Shown piece by piece: positions 54,946 to 63,110 of a stretch of DNA of 64,000 nucleotides; the stretch's first letter is position 1; the number at the start of each line of letters is the position of its first letter. The notes under the pieces are model-generated. The model was given only the letters and a program-made list of their open reading frames with translations. It had not been told where the DNA came from and searched no databases. Both the position numbers and the translations under genes were made by a program. This DNA is from Mobiluncus porci (GTDB taxonomy: Bacteria; Actinomycetota; Actinomycetes; Actinomycetales; Actinomycetaceae): positions 1 to 64,000 of the forward strand of contig NZ_VUMY01000004.1 in assembly GCF_009695935.1 (NCBI RefSeq), read 5' to 3'.

Positions 54946-56055
54946 TCAGGAAGCGGCGCGGATTTCGGCTTGGGCGATGACCCAATCGCCGCGGTAAACC
55001 ACCAAGGACTGACCAGCGGCGACACCGCGAATCTCGGAGGAAACCTCCGGATCGAATCTCACGGTGAGGCAATCTTCGCTGTCCACCTCGAAACTCGCAG
55101 GCAAGGGCCGCCCGTGCGCCCGAAACTGCACCGTGAGTTCTCGGCTATCCCTTGTTGAATCCGTCAACAAACTCCGCCCGAACTCCGGCGCAACCAGCCA
55201 GTTAGCCTTCCCGCACTGAATCGTATCGACCGACAAATCCGCGAGCGGACCCACCCGAACCGTGTTCGACTCAACATCAATGCCGGTTACATAGCGCGGC
55301 TCCCCATCCGCGTGAGGGCGCGGCAAGTGCAGTCCGCGACGCTGGCCGACGGTGTAGAGGAAAGCACCAAGGTGTTCGCCGACTACTGCGCCGGATTCAT
55401 CAAGAATCGGCCCGGGTTCCTCGCCGAGCCTCCCGCGCAGGAACCCACGGGTGTCCCCGTCATGAATGAAACAAATGTCGAAAGAGTCGCGCTTGGCGGC
55501 AACCGGCAGCCCGCGGCGCGTCGCCTCGGCGCGAGTATCATCCTTGGAAGTCACGTCCCACAGGGGGAAAAGCGCGTGAGCCAGCATCTCGGCGCGGGCT
55601 CCGGCGAGGACATAACTCTGATCTTTTTCGAAACTAGCCCCGCGACGTAGCCGGAATCCCCGAGGTGAGTCGCGCTCGATTCGCGCATAATGGCCGGTCG
55701 CGACGAAATCGAAGCCTTCCCGAAGGGCGCGCTCCACTACTGAGCCAAACTTGAAAACTCGGTTGCATCTCACACAGGGATTCGGGGTGAGTCCTTTTCC
55801 GTAGGCTCCCACAAAGGGCGCAATCACTCCGCGCTCAAACTCGGCGCTGAGGTCCCAGACATGGTGTTTTTCCGGGGCAATCCCGAGCACGGCAGCGACC
55901 TGGCGGGAATCTTCGAGCGCGGCGGCGGTCTCGGGCGCGTCGGCTTCCAGCCACATAAAGAAGGCTTCCACGTCATAACCAGCGTCAATAAGTCGCGCGG
56001 CGGCGACCGCGGAGTCCACCCCGCCACTAAGTCCAACCAAAACCCGTTTTTTCAC
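54946..56055 (-). CDS. mnmA: tRNA 2-thiouridine(34) synthase
   Basis: MnmA adds sulfur to U34 of tRNA-Glu, -Gln and -Lys. The 369-aa protein has the PP-loop SGGVDS (10-15), the first catalytic Cys in TPNPCVRCNRVFKFG (about 93-107) and the second in DSFDICFIHDGDTRGFL (about 187-203). The C-terminal domain has VQFRAHGRPLPA. It ends beside a CCGGACACTA palindrome. A small zinc-finger-like gene lies 21 bp upstream on the same strand. Confidence 0.96.
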   Translation of the reverse strand: MKKRVLVGLSGGVDSAVAAARLIDAGYDVEAFFMWLEADAPETAAALEDSRQVAAVLGIAPEKHHVWDLSAEFERGVIAPFVGAYGKGLTPNPCVRCNRVFKFGSVVERALREGFDFVATGHYARIERDSPRGFRLRRGASFEKDQSYVLAGARAEMLAHALFPLWDVTSKDDTRAEATRRGLPVAAKRDSFDICFIHDGDTRGFLRGRLGEEPGPILDESGAVVGEHLGAFLYTVGQRRGLHLPRPHADGEPRYVTGIDVESNTVRVGPLADLSVDTIQCGKANWLVAPEFGRSLLTDSTRDSRELTVQFRAHGRPLPASFEVDSEDCLTVRFDPEVSSEIRGVAAGQSLVVYRGDWVIAQAEIRAAS

Positions 56056-56076
56056 GGGCTCAATTCTAATCTAGTT

Positions 56077-56367
56077 TCAGTCCCAGCATCGGGTGTGCCA
56101 GTGGCGCCGTTCCGCTGGGCCAGTCTCAAGCCCAAAAGGAGCGAAGCCGTCATCGGAAGGCCACGCCACTATATGGGGAGTTCCCGGGGCTATTTCGTGG
56201 TGACAGCCCGGGCAAGTGTAGGACTTTGTGGAACCGGACAAGTGCGCGACCTGGTAATTCACCCCGCGGCGCTCGATCGTGCGCGGCAGGGACGCGAGCC
56301 GCTCCATGTTTAGCGGCGTCCAATCCTGGCGCGGCTGCTGGCGCCTTCCCTTTCTTCCCGTTGGCAC
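56077..56367 (-). CDS. Small zinc-finger-like protein upstream of mnmA
   Basis: The 96-aa product has a basic N-terminus (MPTGRKGRRQQPRQDW) and the putative metal ligands C-x2-C in YTCPGCHHEIAPGTPHIVAW plus H-x-H/C in RRHWHTRCWD at the C-terminus. Similar small proteins, sometimes labelled ATP/GTP-binding, are common next to tRNA-modification genes in actinobacteria; function unknown. It probably shares a transcript with mnmA. Confidence 0.75.
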   Translation of the reverse strand: MPTGRKGRRQQPRQDWTPLNMERLASLPRTIERRGVNYQVAHLSGSTKSYTCPGCHHEIAPGTPHIVAWPSDDGFAPFGLETGPAERRHWHTRCWD

Positions 56368-56397
56368 GGTTCTATTCTAGCCGCGCTACGCCGTTTG

Positions 56398-56452
56398 GGT
56401 CAGACCCTTCTGGCTACATTCGTTCCCTCATTAGGCCAGAGAGGTCTGACCC
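56398..56452. repeat. Palindromic repeat, GGGTCAGACCC family, copy 2
   Basis: GGGTCAGACCCTTCTGGC faces GCCAGAGAGGTCTGACCC, followed by GCCGGC as in the copy at 2470-2524. The two copies differ in the arms, yet pairing is kept. It lies between the zinc-finger gene start and the nagA stop. Confidence 0.75.
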
Positions 56453-56526
56453 GCCGGCTGCGCCAATCATAGGTACGCACTAGTGCGACGCGACGTGAGC
56501 ACGGTCTATTTAAGAGAAAAGAGCGG

Positions 56527-57783
56527 CTAGGCCTCGGGAACGGACGCAATCTGAATCCCGCGCCGGAAGACCTGTAAAGGATAGAGATTCTCATCGGCAA
56601 CGACGAGGTCGGCGCGTTTACCGGCCTCCAGAGACCCAATCTCGGCTTCCTTCCCGAGAATCTTCGCCCCCTGCATCGACCCGCAATACACCGCGTCAAC
56701 CAGCGACATTCCGCTGTTCTTCCAGGAATTCCGCACCACATCGAGCAGGTGCGCCGTCCCGCCGGCAAGTGACCCGGGAGTCCCATCCTCCCCACGAAGA
56801 TAAGCCTTCCCATCCATCACAATAACGGCTTGACCTCCGAGAACATAGTCGCCGTCATCCATCCCCGCTGCCGCCATCGCATCGGTTACTAAAACCATCG
56901 AATCGCGCCCCACCAGTTCATAAACAGAGCGAACCGCGTCGGGGTGGACATGTGTCCCGTCCCCGATCAGCTCCAGCACGGCTCCGCCACCAGCGGCGTC
57001 AGCAATCGCCTCCAGGACAGGGCCGGGCTTGCGGTGGTGGAAGGGTTCCATTCCGTTGAACAAGTGGGTAATGGTGTAGCGCGGCGAGAGGCGGGTTTCT
57101 TCCGGCGTCAACCCGAGTTTTTCGCGGGTCCACCTCGCCGCCGCACGCATGGTGGCAGAATCGCAATCAGTGTGGCCATAAGAGGGCAACGCCCCGTTCT
57201 CAATCAAAACCTCCGCCACAGAACCGGAACCAAAGGCTCGCTTCCCCTCCGGAGCGAGCGTCATCGTGACGGTGTGGCCGCGGGTGACAATCATCAACTC
57301 CCTCATCAAGGCCGGATTCGGCGCTTGAATATAGTGAGGATCCTGGGCGCCTTTGTGAGCCTCAGCCACAAAAGGTCCTTCAAAGTGGATTCCGGCAATC
57401 TCTCCAGCGTCGGCCAAATCCGCAAGCATCTGCGCTTGGCGACGCAACGCCTCCGGAGACTGGGTGACGAGCGAAGTCACAATCGAAGTTGTCCCGTGGA
57501 GCCGGTGCTCCCACACGGCCACCATCGCGTCGTCAGCAGTCGCTGCGTCGGGGAAGGACTGCCCGCCGCCGCCGTGACAGTGGACATCAACCAGGCCGGG
57601 GATAATATAACGGCCATCGGTAGGGGAGTCAGCAGCCGCCACCTCCGCTCCGAAGCCAGCCCCTTGCGCCGCGGAAGATTCCCCAATCCAAGCTAAACGG
57701 TCATCTTTGACCACAACGGCACCATCGATCAAGATGGAATTGGGGGTAACAACTTGTCCACGCACTGCAAAAGCTTCACTCAT
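56527..57783 (-). CDS. nagA: N-acetylglucosamine-6-phosphate deacetylase
   Basis: NagA converts GlcNAc-6-P to glucosamine-6-P and acetate, in amino-sugar use and wall recycling. The 418-aa amidohydrolase has LVDVHCHGGGG (about 64-74), the metal Glu in GIHFEGPFV (about 131-139), YGHTDC, the THLFNGM His and the catalytic Asp in VLVTDAMAAAG. The nagB partner is not in the window. A ribosome site is not obvious before ATG 57783. Confidence 0.95.
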   Translation of the reverse strand: MSEAFAVRGQVVTPNSILIDGAVVVKDDRLAWIGESSAAQGAGFGAEVAAADSPTDGRYIIPGLVDVHCHGGGGQSFPDAATADDAMVAVWEHRLHGTTSIVTSLVTQSPEALRRQAQMLADLADAGEIAGIHFEGPFVAEAHKGAQDPHYIQAPNPALMRELMIVTRGHTVTMTLAPEGKRAFGSGSVAEVLIENGALPSYGHTDCDSATMRAAARWTREKLGLTPEETRLSPRYTITHLFNGMEPFHHRKPGPVLEAIADAAGGGAVLELIGDGTHVHPDAVRSVYELVGRDSMVLVTDAMAAAGMDDGDYVLGGQAVIVMDGKAYLRGEDGTPGSLAGGTAHLLDVVRNSWKNSGMSLVDAVYCGSMQGAKILGKEAEIGSLEAGKRADLVVADENLYPLQVFRRGIQIASVPEA

Positions 57784-57838
57784 GTCTGCATTATCGCATT
57801 TTTGTTACCTTTCAGGGTCTAAAAGCTAAGATAGAAAC

Positions 57839-58618
57839 GTGAGAATTAATCTTATTGCCCGCGACATTATCCCCGGCCCTATCGGTCCGGCTCTGCTCTT
57901 GCTGCATGCGTACCCCTTTGACCACCGGATGTGGCTTCCCACAGTGGACCGACTGGCGGGGGTGCCGATTCTTTTGGTGGACGCTCCCGGCTTCGGGGAA
58001 TCCGAGCCTTCCGTGGACACGCCGTCCCTGGATGCCTTTGCTGACGAGATTGTGGCGGGGCTCGGGAAGTTCGGGGTGGAACGGATTGTGCCGGTCGGAA
58101 ACTCCATGGGCGGTTACGTGGCTTTGGCCCTGCTCGAGCGGCATCCGGACTTGGTGGCGGGGCTCGGGATGATCGGGACCCGCGCCGATGCGGACTCGGT
58201 GGACGCCAAGGCGGGACGCTTTGAGAACCTCGTGACGATGCTGGCAGGGCGCCGCGAAGAACTCCTAACCCCCCAGGTAGAGGCCATGTTCACAGACTCG
58301 ACGCGGCGGGCTCGCCCCGAGGTCGTGGCCCAGGCTGTCGAGTGGTCTAAGGATGCCAGCGACGCGGGGCTGAGTTGGGCGCAGCGCGCGATGGCGGCGC
58401 GTCCGGATCGGCTGCATTTGTTGACGGAGTTCAACAAGCCCGTGCTCGTGATGCGGGGGGACTCGGACAATGTGTCTCCTGCGGAGGCCTCCGTGGCAAT
58501 GGCCCAGGCCGCCGGAACCGAGGTGGTGGAGGTTCATCAAACTTCCCATCTCGTTCCGATCGAGAATCCCGGCGCGGTGTCGCGCCACTTGATGACCCTT
58601 TACCCGCAGTGTATGTAG
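57839..58618 (+). CDS. Alpha/beta-fold hydrolase
   Basis: The 259-aa enzyme has the nucleophile elbow GNSMGG with Ser89, the strand LLVDAPGFGES, an Asp in VLVMRGDSDNVSP and a His in HQTSHLVPIENP, a complete triad. The start is GTG 57839. It is divergent from nagA with only 55 bp between starts, so the two may share a regulatory region. The substrate is unknown; it most resembles the broad group of esterases and epoxide-hydrolase-like enzymes. Confidence 0.88.
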   Translation: MRINLIARDIIPGPIGPALLLLHAYPFDHRMWLPTVDRLAGVPILLVDAPGFGESEPSVDTPSLDAFADEIVAGLGKFGVERIVPVGNSMGGYVALALLERHPDLVAGLGMIGTRADADSVDAKAGRFENLVTMLAGRREELLTPQVEAMFTDSTRRARPEVVAQAVEWSKDASDAGLSWAQRAMAARPDRLHLLTEFNKPVLVMRGDSDNVSPAEASVAMAQAAGTEVVEVHQTSHLVPIENPGAVSRHLMTLYPQCM

Positions 58619-58623
58619 CGCGA

Positions 58624-58726
58624 CGGTCGGGGACTTGTCGGCTCATGCGCTGCACGCTGCCGACAAATCCGCGACCGCACTGCTAAATGCAGTTTTGGCG
58701 GCCTGGAAAACCAGACCGCCAAAACT
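58624..58726. repeat. Two long hairpins between convergent genes
   Basis: CGGTCGGGGACTTGTCGGC (58624-58642) faces 58659-58677 with three mismatches. AGTTTTGGCGG (58691-58701) is exactly inverted at 58716-58726 with additional pairing inside. They separate the hydrolase from the DivIVA-like gene and probably stop both transcripts, although T-runs are weak. Confidence 0.65.
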
Positions 58727-58793
58727 ATGGGGGTGTTAGGAGAATAGCTTGGATTGCGATTAGGTCGCGAGGTTGCGACCGGCAAATCGCGGT

Positions 58794-60137
58794 TTACTTA
58801 CCTTCACCTTCCGGCAAAGCGTAGGCATCAACATCGCCGTCCGGCAGTTCCACCGGCTCGCGAGTCTCATCCTCGGTGTCATCAATCGGGTTCAAACCGG
58901 CAATGGCCGCAGCCGCCTTGGAACCGAGCAAGCCACGCATCTCATCGAGGTAGGCCGCCACGGATTCACGCTGACGCTCCAACTTCTCGACCGTGCGCTG
59001 CGCTGCGGCGCGTTCCGCCTGAGCCTCGGCGCGAGCGGATTCGCGCAACTGCTGGGCTTCAACCTCGGCCGCGGCGATCGTGGCCTCGGCGGTCCGGCGG
59101 GCATCCTCTTGACGACGGCGCACCACGGCGTCAGTGTCGGTCAACAGGCGCTCGGCACGCTGCAAGGTCTCGCCCAAGTGCTTCTCCGCGTCAGCCACCT
59201 GGGACTTCGCGGTGGCAACCATCGCTGAAGTTTCAGAACGAGCCTGCTCGTGAGCCTGGGCATCGGCCTCGCGAGCCGCGGCGCGAGCCGAAGCAATCTC
59301 GGTCTCGGCGTCCTGGCGAGCCTTGTCGGACTCGGCCTTGATGGTTTCGGCCTCTTTGCGGGCCTTGGAAGTAATCTCGTCGGCCTGAGCGCGGGTCTCC
59401 GCAAGCAACTTCTCAGCCATCTGCTGGGCCTGCTCGCGAACCTGGGTCGCCTCGGCGGTCGCCGCCTCGCGCAACTCCTGAATCTCGGTCGCAGCATCAT
59501 TGCGCAACTGGGTGGTTTCCTGTTCCGCCTTGACACGGGCCTCGACGTAATCCTTCTCGGCCTGGGCACGCTGGAGTTCGGTTTCGCGGTCAGCAGTCGC
59601 GCGCAAGTCGTTGACCTGGGTGTTCACCTCTGCGCGCAGGGACGCGGCCTCACGCTCGGCAGCGGCCACCAACTCGTCGGCGCGGTGCTGGGCGTTGGTG
59701 AGAACCGTCTCCGCCTCAGCCTCGGCCTGGGTCGTGCGCTCTTCGGCCTCACGGCGCGCCTCGGACAGCATCGAAGCGGCTTCCGCCTCGGCGCGTTGCG
59801 TCAAGCGCTCGGTGTTGGAACGAGTGCGCTCCAACAAAGCCTCCGCATCGGCGTTCGCCTTGTTGATGACAGTCGTGGACTGTTCCTCAGCTGAACGCAG
59901 CAACTGCTCGATGCGCTCACCAAGACCGGTGTAGCTGGACTTGTCGGTGTCCCGCAAACGCTTCTGGGCCTCGGACAAATCGCCGGCCAAAGTCGCATTG
60001 CGGGCATCAAGGGTTTCCACCTCCCGACGCGCCTCCGCCAAAGCGGTCATCAAAGTCTGAATCTGCAGGTCAACCTGTACGCGGTCGTACCCACGCATCA
60101 CGATTGGAAAATCTGTCTGCTCTTCGGTCACTTCCAA
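58794..60137 (-). CDS. DivIVA-like long coiled-coil protein
   Basis: The 447-aa protein has an N-terminal DivIVA-like segment (FPIVMRGYDRVQVDLQIQTL, about residues 10-29). An almost unbroken coiled coil (about 32-405) of A, E, R, Q and T follows, and then an acidic tail. Such proteins (DivIVA/Wag31, Scy, FilP types) build polar scaffolds that guide wall growth and shape in actinobacteria. It is longer than Wag31 and has no transmembrane part. Upstream lies about 195 bp without a gene. Exact role is inferred. Confidence 0.8.
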   Translation of the reverse strand: MEVTEEQTDFPIVMRGYDRVQVDLQIQTLMTALAEARREVETLDARNATLAGDLSEAQKRLRDTDKSSYTGLGERIEQLLRSAEEQSTTVINKANADAEALLERTRSNTERLTQRAEAEAASMLSEARREAEERTTQAEAEAETVLTNAQHRADELVAAAEREAASLRAEVNTQVNDLRATADRETELQRAQAEKDYVEARVKAEQETTQLRNDAATEIQELREAATAEATQVREQAQQMAEKLLAETRAQADEITSKARKEAETIKAESDKARQDAETEIASARAAAREADAQAHEQARSETSAMVATAKSQVADAEKHLGETLQRAERLLTDTDAVVRRRQEDARRTAEATIAAAEVEAQQLRESARAEAQAERAAAQRTVEKLERQRESVAAYLDEMRGLLGSKAAAAIAGLNPIDDTEDETREPVELPDGDVDAYALPEGEGK

Positions 60138-60332
60138 GTCCTCCTAAAAGACTTTTGATAAGGGCCACCTGCCCCGCCCAAATAGTATATCTGCTAGATA
60201 AGTCTATACCGTAAAAACTGCACGGTACGCCTTTTACGCTACTCATTCTAAGGGTAAGTCGCCCCGCTGGGGCAATCTGGGTAAGGTAATCTTGTCACCA
60301 AAACGGTTTTGGCCATCAATTGAAGGAGTCCC

Positions 60333-61829
60333 ATGATTTCGAAGCGTCGCACTAAACAGGCTCTTGGCGCCGTTCTTCTCGCGGTGACGCTGGCCCTGCT
60401 GCTTTTCGGAATTGGTGGCCTGACCTGGATGAAACCGAGTTCCACGGCGAAGTTCATCTCCCCGGATTCCCCGTCTCAAGTCGTGGTGACCGGCGAAAAT
60501 GTGTTGGAATCCACTGGTGAGTCGGTCACACTTTTGGCAAAGGGCTCGCCGGACCAAGAGATTTTTCTCGGAGTCGGTCTGACCTCGGATGTCAAGGCTT
60601 TTGCCGCCCCGATTGACCACCTCTTGTTGAAAAACTTCGCTCCCGGGGGGAGTTTCGAAGTTAAACAAGTGCCAGCCAAAAAGGATTCCGCTGATAGCGA
60701 ACAACCCGGGGGAGGTCTCCAAGGGGGAGCCCGACCGGCTCAGGGCGACGCGGGGGACCTGACGACTTTGGACATTTGGAAACAGACCGCGACCGGCAAA
60801 GGCTCAGCGAGTCTGAAGTGGAATCTTTCCGATTCGCGGTGGAGTGCGGTGGTTTTCGTAAAGAGCGGGCCGGGAGCAGATGCGGTTAAAGTGCCGTCTC
60901 CGGAGGCTTCCAAACCGGCGGCTCCGGCGGCTCCGGCGGAGGGCTCAGCAAAGGAGGCTCCTGCTGGCAGTGCCACCCCGACGGCCACGTCCTCCGCCGC
61001 AAACGGGAAAACCCCTGGCGGTAAGGCGGAGCCTAATGGTCCGAAACTCCAGATGCAGTGGCACCACGAGCCTTCGCTGGCTCTGCCATGGGCTTTGACA
61101 ATAACCGGAGCAATCGCGCTGGCAGCAATTTTGGTCTATCTTTTCCTCTCCTGGTTCTCGGAAGTGCGCTCTCGGGCGCGCCGCCAAGACGCGGTCGAAA
61201 AAGACAAGACCCGTCGTTTGGCAGCCGAGGTGACCGGAGAAATCGAAGCGACCGCTCATCCGCGGCGCGCGGCGCGGATGGCGCAGGCTCAAGGAAAGAA
61301 ATCTCGGACGTCAAAGACTGAGAGGGGCTCAGCAAAGTCCGAGGAAGCTGCTGGTGAATCCGCGACTTCCAGCGAGGCCGAGGGGGCCTTGTTGAAAACC
61401 GCACCGGCCCCAACCGCCGCGGCGACTGCCGACAGCGAACCGGACGAAAATGCGGACAGTCAGGCCGACGCGGCCGAGGCCGCGGGAGGGAACCGATCTT
61501 TCGCGAAACCCCCGAAACCGGTGCGAACCTATTTCTGGAAGAGTAAAGCCGCGGCAGAAGACCCGTGGGCTGGAGGAGAATCCTCGAAACCCGAACCGGA
61601 CGCGGAAAGTTCGAAACCTGGGCTGACCGCGGAGAACGCGCCACTGGGTGACGCGGGGGCGGCTGCTGGGAAAGAGGGTGTAATCGAGAAGGACAGCGCG
61701 GCTGTTGGGAAGGAAAACGCTACGTCTGAGACCGGATCGGCAGCGAACTCGAGGGGCTTTGTCTCTAATGCCTATACCCGCGTCAGGCACGGTTCAGATA
61801 CCCGCTCCCAAGATTCGGAGGCGAACTAA
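60333..61829 (+). CDS. Uncharacterised membrane protein with long acidic C-terminal tail
   Basis: The 498-aa product has TM1 (about 9-31), a ~220-residue external domain and TM2 (about 252-276). A cytoplasmic tail of about 220 residues follows, with a basic stretch (RRQDAVEKDKTRRLAAE) and then Ala/Glu/Pro low-complexity sequence. The external part includes a Pro/Ala/Ser-rich linker (about 185-235). It starts at ATG 60333 behind TTGAAGGAG and overlaps the next gene by one base. No family is recognised. Confidence 0.75.
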   Translation: MISKRRTKQALGAVLLAVTLALLLFGIGGLTWMKPSSTAKFISPDSPSQVVVTGENVLESTGESVTLLAKGSPDQEIFLGVGLTSDVKAFAAPIDHLLLKNFAPGGSFEVKQVPAKKDSADSEQPGGGLQGGARPAQGDAGDLTTLDIWKQTATGKGSASLKWNLSDSRWSAVVFVKSGPGADAVKVPSPEASKPAAPAAPAEGSAKEAPAGSATPTATSSAANGKTPGGKAEPNGPKLQMQWHHEPSLALPWALTITGAIALAAILVYLFLSWFSEVRSRARRQDAVEKDKTRRLAAEVTGEIEATAHPRRAARMAQAQGKKSRTSKTERGSAKSEEAAGESATSSEAEGALLKTAPAPTAAATADSEPDENADSQADAAEAAGGNRSFAKPPKPVRTYFWKSKAAAEDPWAGGESSKPEPDAESSKPGLTAENAPLGDAGAAAGKEGVIEKDSAAVGKENATSETGSAANSRGFVSNAYTRVRHGSDTRSQDSEAN

Positions 61830-62884
61830 TGACTACGGTAGAAAACATGAGCGAGAGCGGATTTAGGCAACTTCGGACATGGCGTCGAGCGGGGCTCCCT
61901 CGGAAGAACCCTTTGGTGATTGTGGGGGCGCTGGTGGCGGCAATATCCCTTGCTGCCTGCTCTTACACCCCCACTTTGATCAGTTCTCCCACGGGGGACA
62001 AACTCCCGCCCGCCCTTGATGACACCCGCATGAACGCGATTCTCGAGTCCACCAACGCGGCTTCGGCTGCCGGAGACCAGGCGCGAGACTGGCAGCCACT
62101 CGCTTCACGCTTCACGAATCCGGCGCTCGCCATGCGAAACGGGGAATACGTCGTGACCGGAACCACCCAAGGAGCAACCATTAGCGGCCTGCCCCTGACA
62201 AAACCGCAGGCCATGGTGGTTCAGGAGGCCGGAAAATGGCCGCGATATGCGTTCACGGTTTCGCCCGCGACCGAGGGGCAGTCGCTCTTCGTTTTCGCTT
62301 TTGCCCAATCCCACGCGCGGGCGAATTATTCGCTGTGGGGGTACGTGAAGCTCTTCCCGAAAGTGAAGTTCCCCGCGACTTTCAAGCCCGAGGTGGGGTC
62401 TCCGGCGGTACCGGCGAAAAGTAAGGATTTTTTGGTGAATCCCGGCGGGATCGCGCCGAGTTATGCGGCTTTGTTGAACAATCCCGAGGATCCGGCCAAA
62501 GATGTTTTCGATACGGCGCTGGACTCATTTATGGCGACCTACAAGGAGCGGAGGACCTCATACGATGAACTCGTCAAGGGCGCGCGCGGGCTCAGCGTGA
62601 CGATTTCAGCGGCTCCCGGGCCGGACGGTTTTGTGGCGTTGGGGACGACAGATGGGGGCGCTTTGGTGATGAGCGAGGTGACTTACGAGGTCACGATGAA
62701 GTCGGAGCGGCGCCTGAACCTGGGGCCGGCAGCAAAGGCCATGACCGGAAAGACGAGCGCCGCCTCTACTTTGAGCGAAAAACACACGGCTTTGGTGCTG
62801 TTCTCGGTTCCTCCCGCGGGGAGTAAGGCGAAAGTCTCCGTCCTCGGTGCCTCCGACGCGACCACGGCTATGTCCGCCGACTAA
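61829..62884 (+). CDS. Putative lipoprotein coupled to the preceding membrane protein
   Basis: The 351-aa product has a long basic N-terminus, a hydrophobic stretch (about 28-43) and a lipobox LAAC with Cys44, so it is probably a lipoprotein. The stop and start share the A of TAATG, showing tight coupling to the upstream membrane protein. The mature part has no recognised motif. The pair may form an envelope complex; the actinobacterial thioredoxin-like gene follows after two palindromes. Confidence 0.75.
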   Translation: MTTVENMSESGFRQLRTWRRAGLPRKNPLVIVGALVAAISLAACSYTPTLISSPTGDKLPPALDDTRMNAILESTNAASAAGDQARDWQPLASRFTNPALAMRNGEYVVTGTTQGATISGLPLTKPQAMVVQEAGKWPRYAFTVSPATEGQSLFVFAFAQSHARANYSLWGYVKLFPKVKFPATFKPEVGSPAVPAKSKDFLVNPGGIAPSYAALLNNPEDPAKDVFDTALDSFMATYKERRTSYDELVKGARGLSVTISAAPGPDGFVALGTTDGGALVMSEVTYEVTMKSERRLNLGPAAKAMTGKTSAASTLSEKHTALVLFSVPPAGSKAKVSVLGASDATTAMSAD

Positions 62885-62886
62885 CC

Positions 62887-63027
62887 CCCTTCCGGACACT
62901 ATCTTCATGTGAAGACAGTGTCCGGAAGGGATCTGGCTGTCACAGGACAGCGTAAAACCCCGGAATCTATGCGTTTCAATAAATTGAGTTAGATGCGGAC
63001 GCTATCTTGATATCAACTTAGTGTCCG
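62887..63027. repeat. Two CCGGACACTA-family palindromes in tandem
   Basis: Copy 2 (62887-62930) is CCCTTCCGGACACTATCTTC facing GAAGACAGTGTCCGGAAGGG around ATGT, nearly perfect. Copy 3 (62996-63027) is CGGACGCTATCTTGAT facing ATCAACTTAGTGTCCG. Both lie between the lipoprotein gene and the thioredoxin gene. The first could end the upstream transcript. Confidence 0.75.
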
Positions 63028-63110
63028 GAATTACGCAATCCGCGAATAAATTCGCTCCGGCGTGGTCGGGAGCAATATATTAGCAAGGTATATGAGTCTG
63101 AAGGAGAAAA

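Noticed and set aside
58754-59894. Several plus-strand frames opposite the DivIVA-like gene
   Set aside because: They mirror the repetitive coiled-coil codons and have no domain features.
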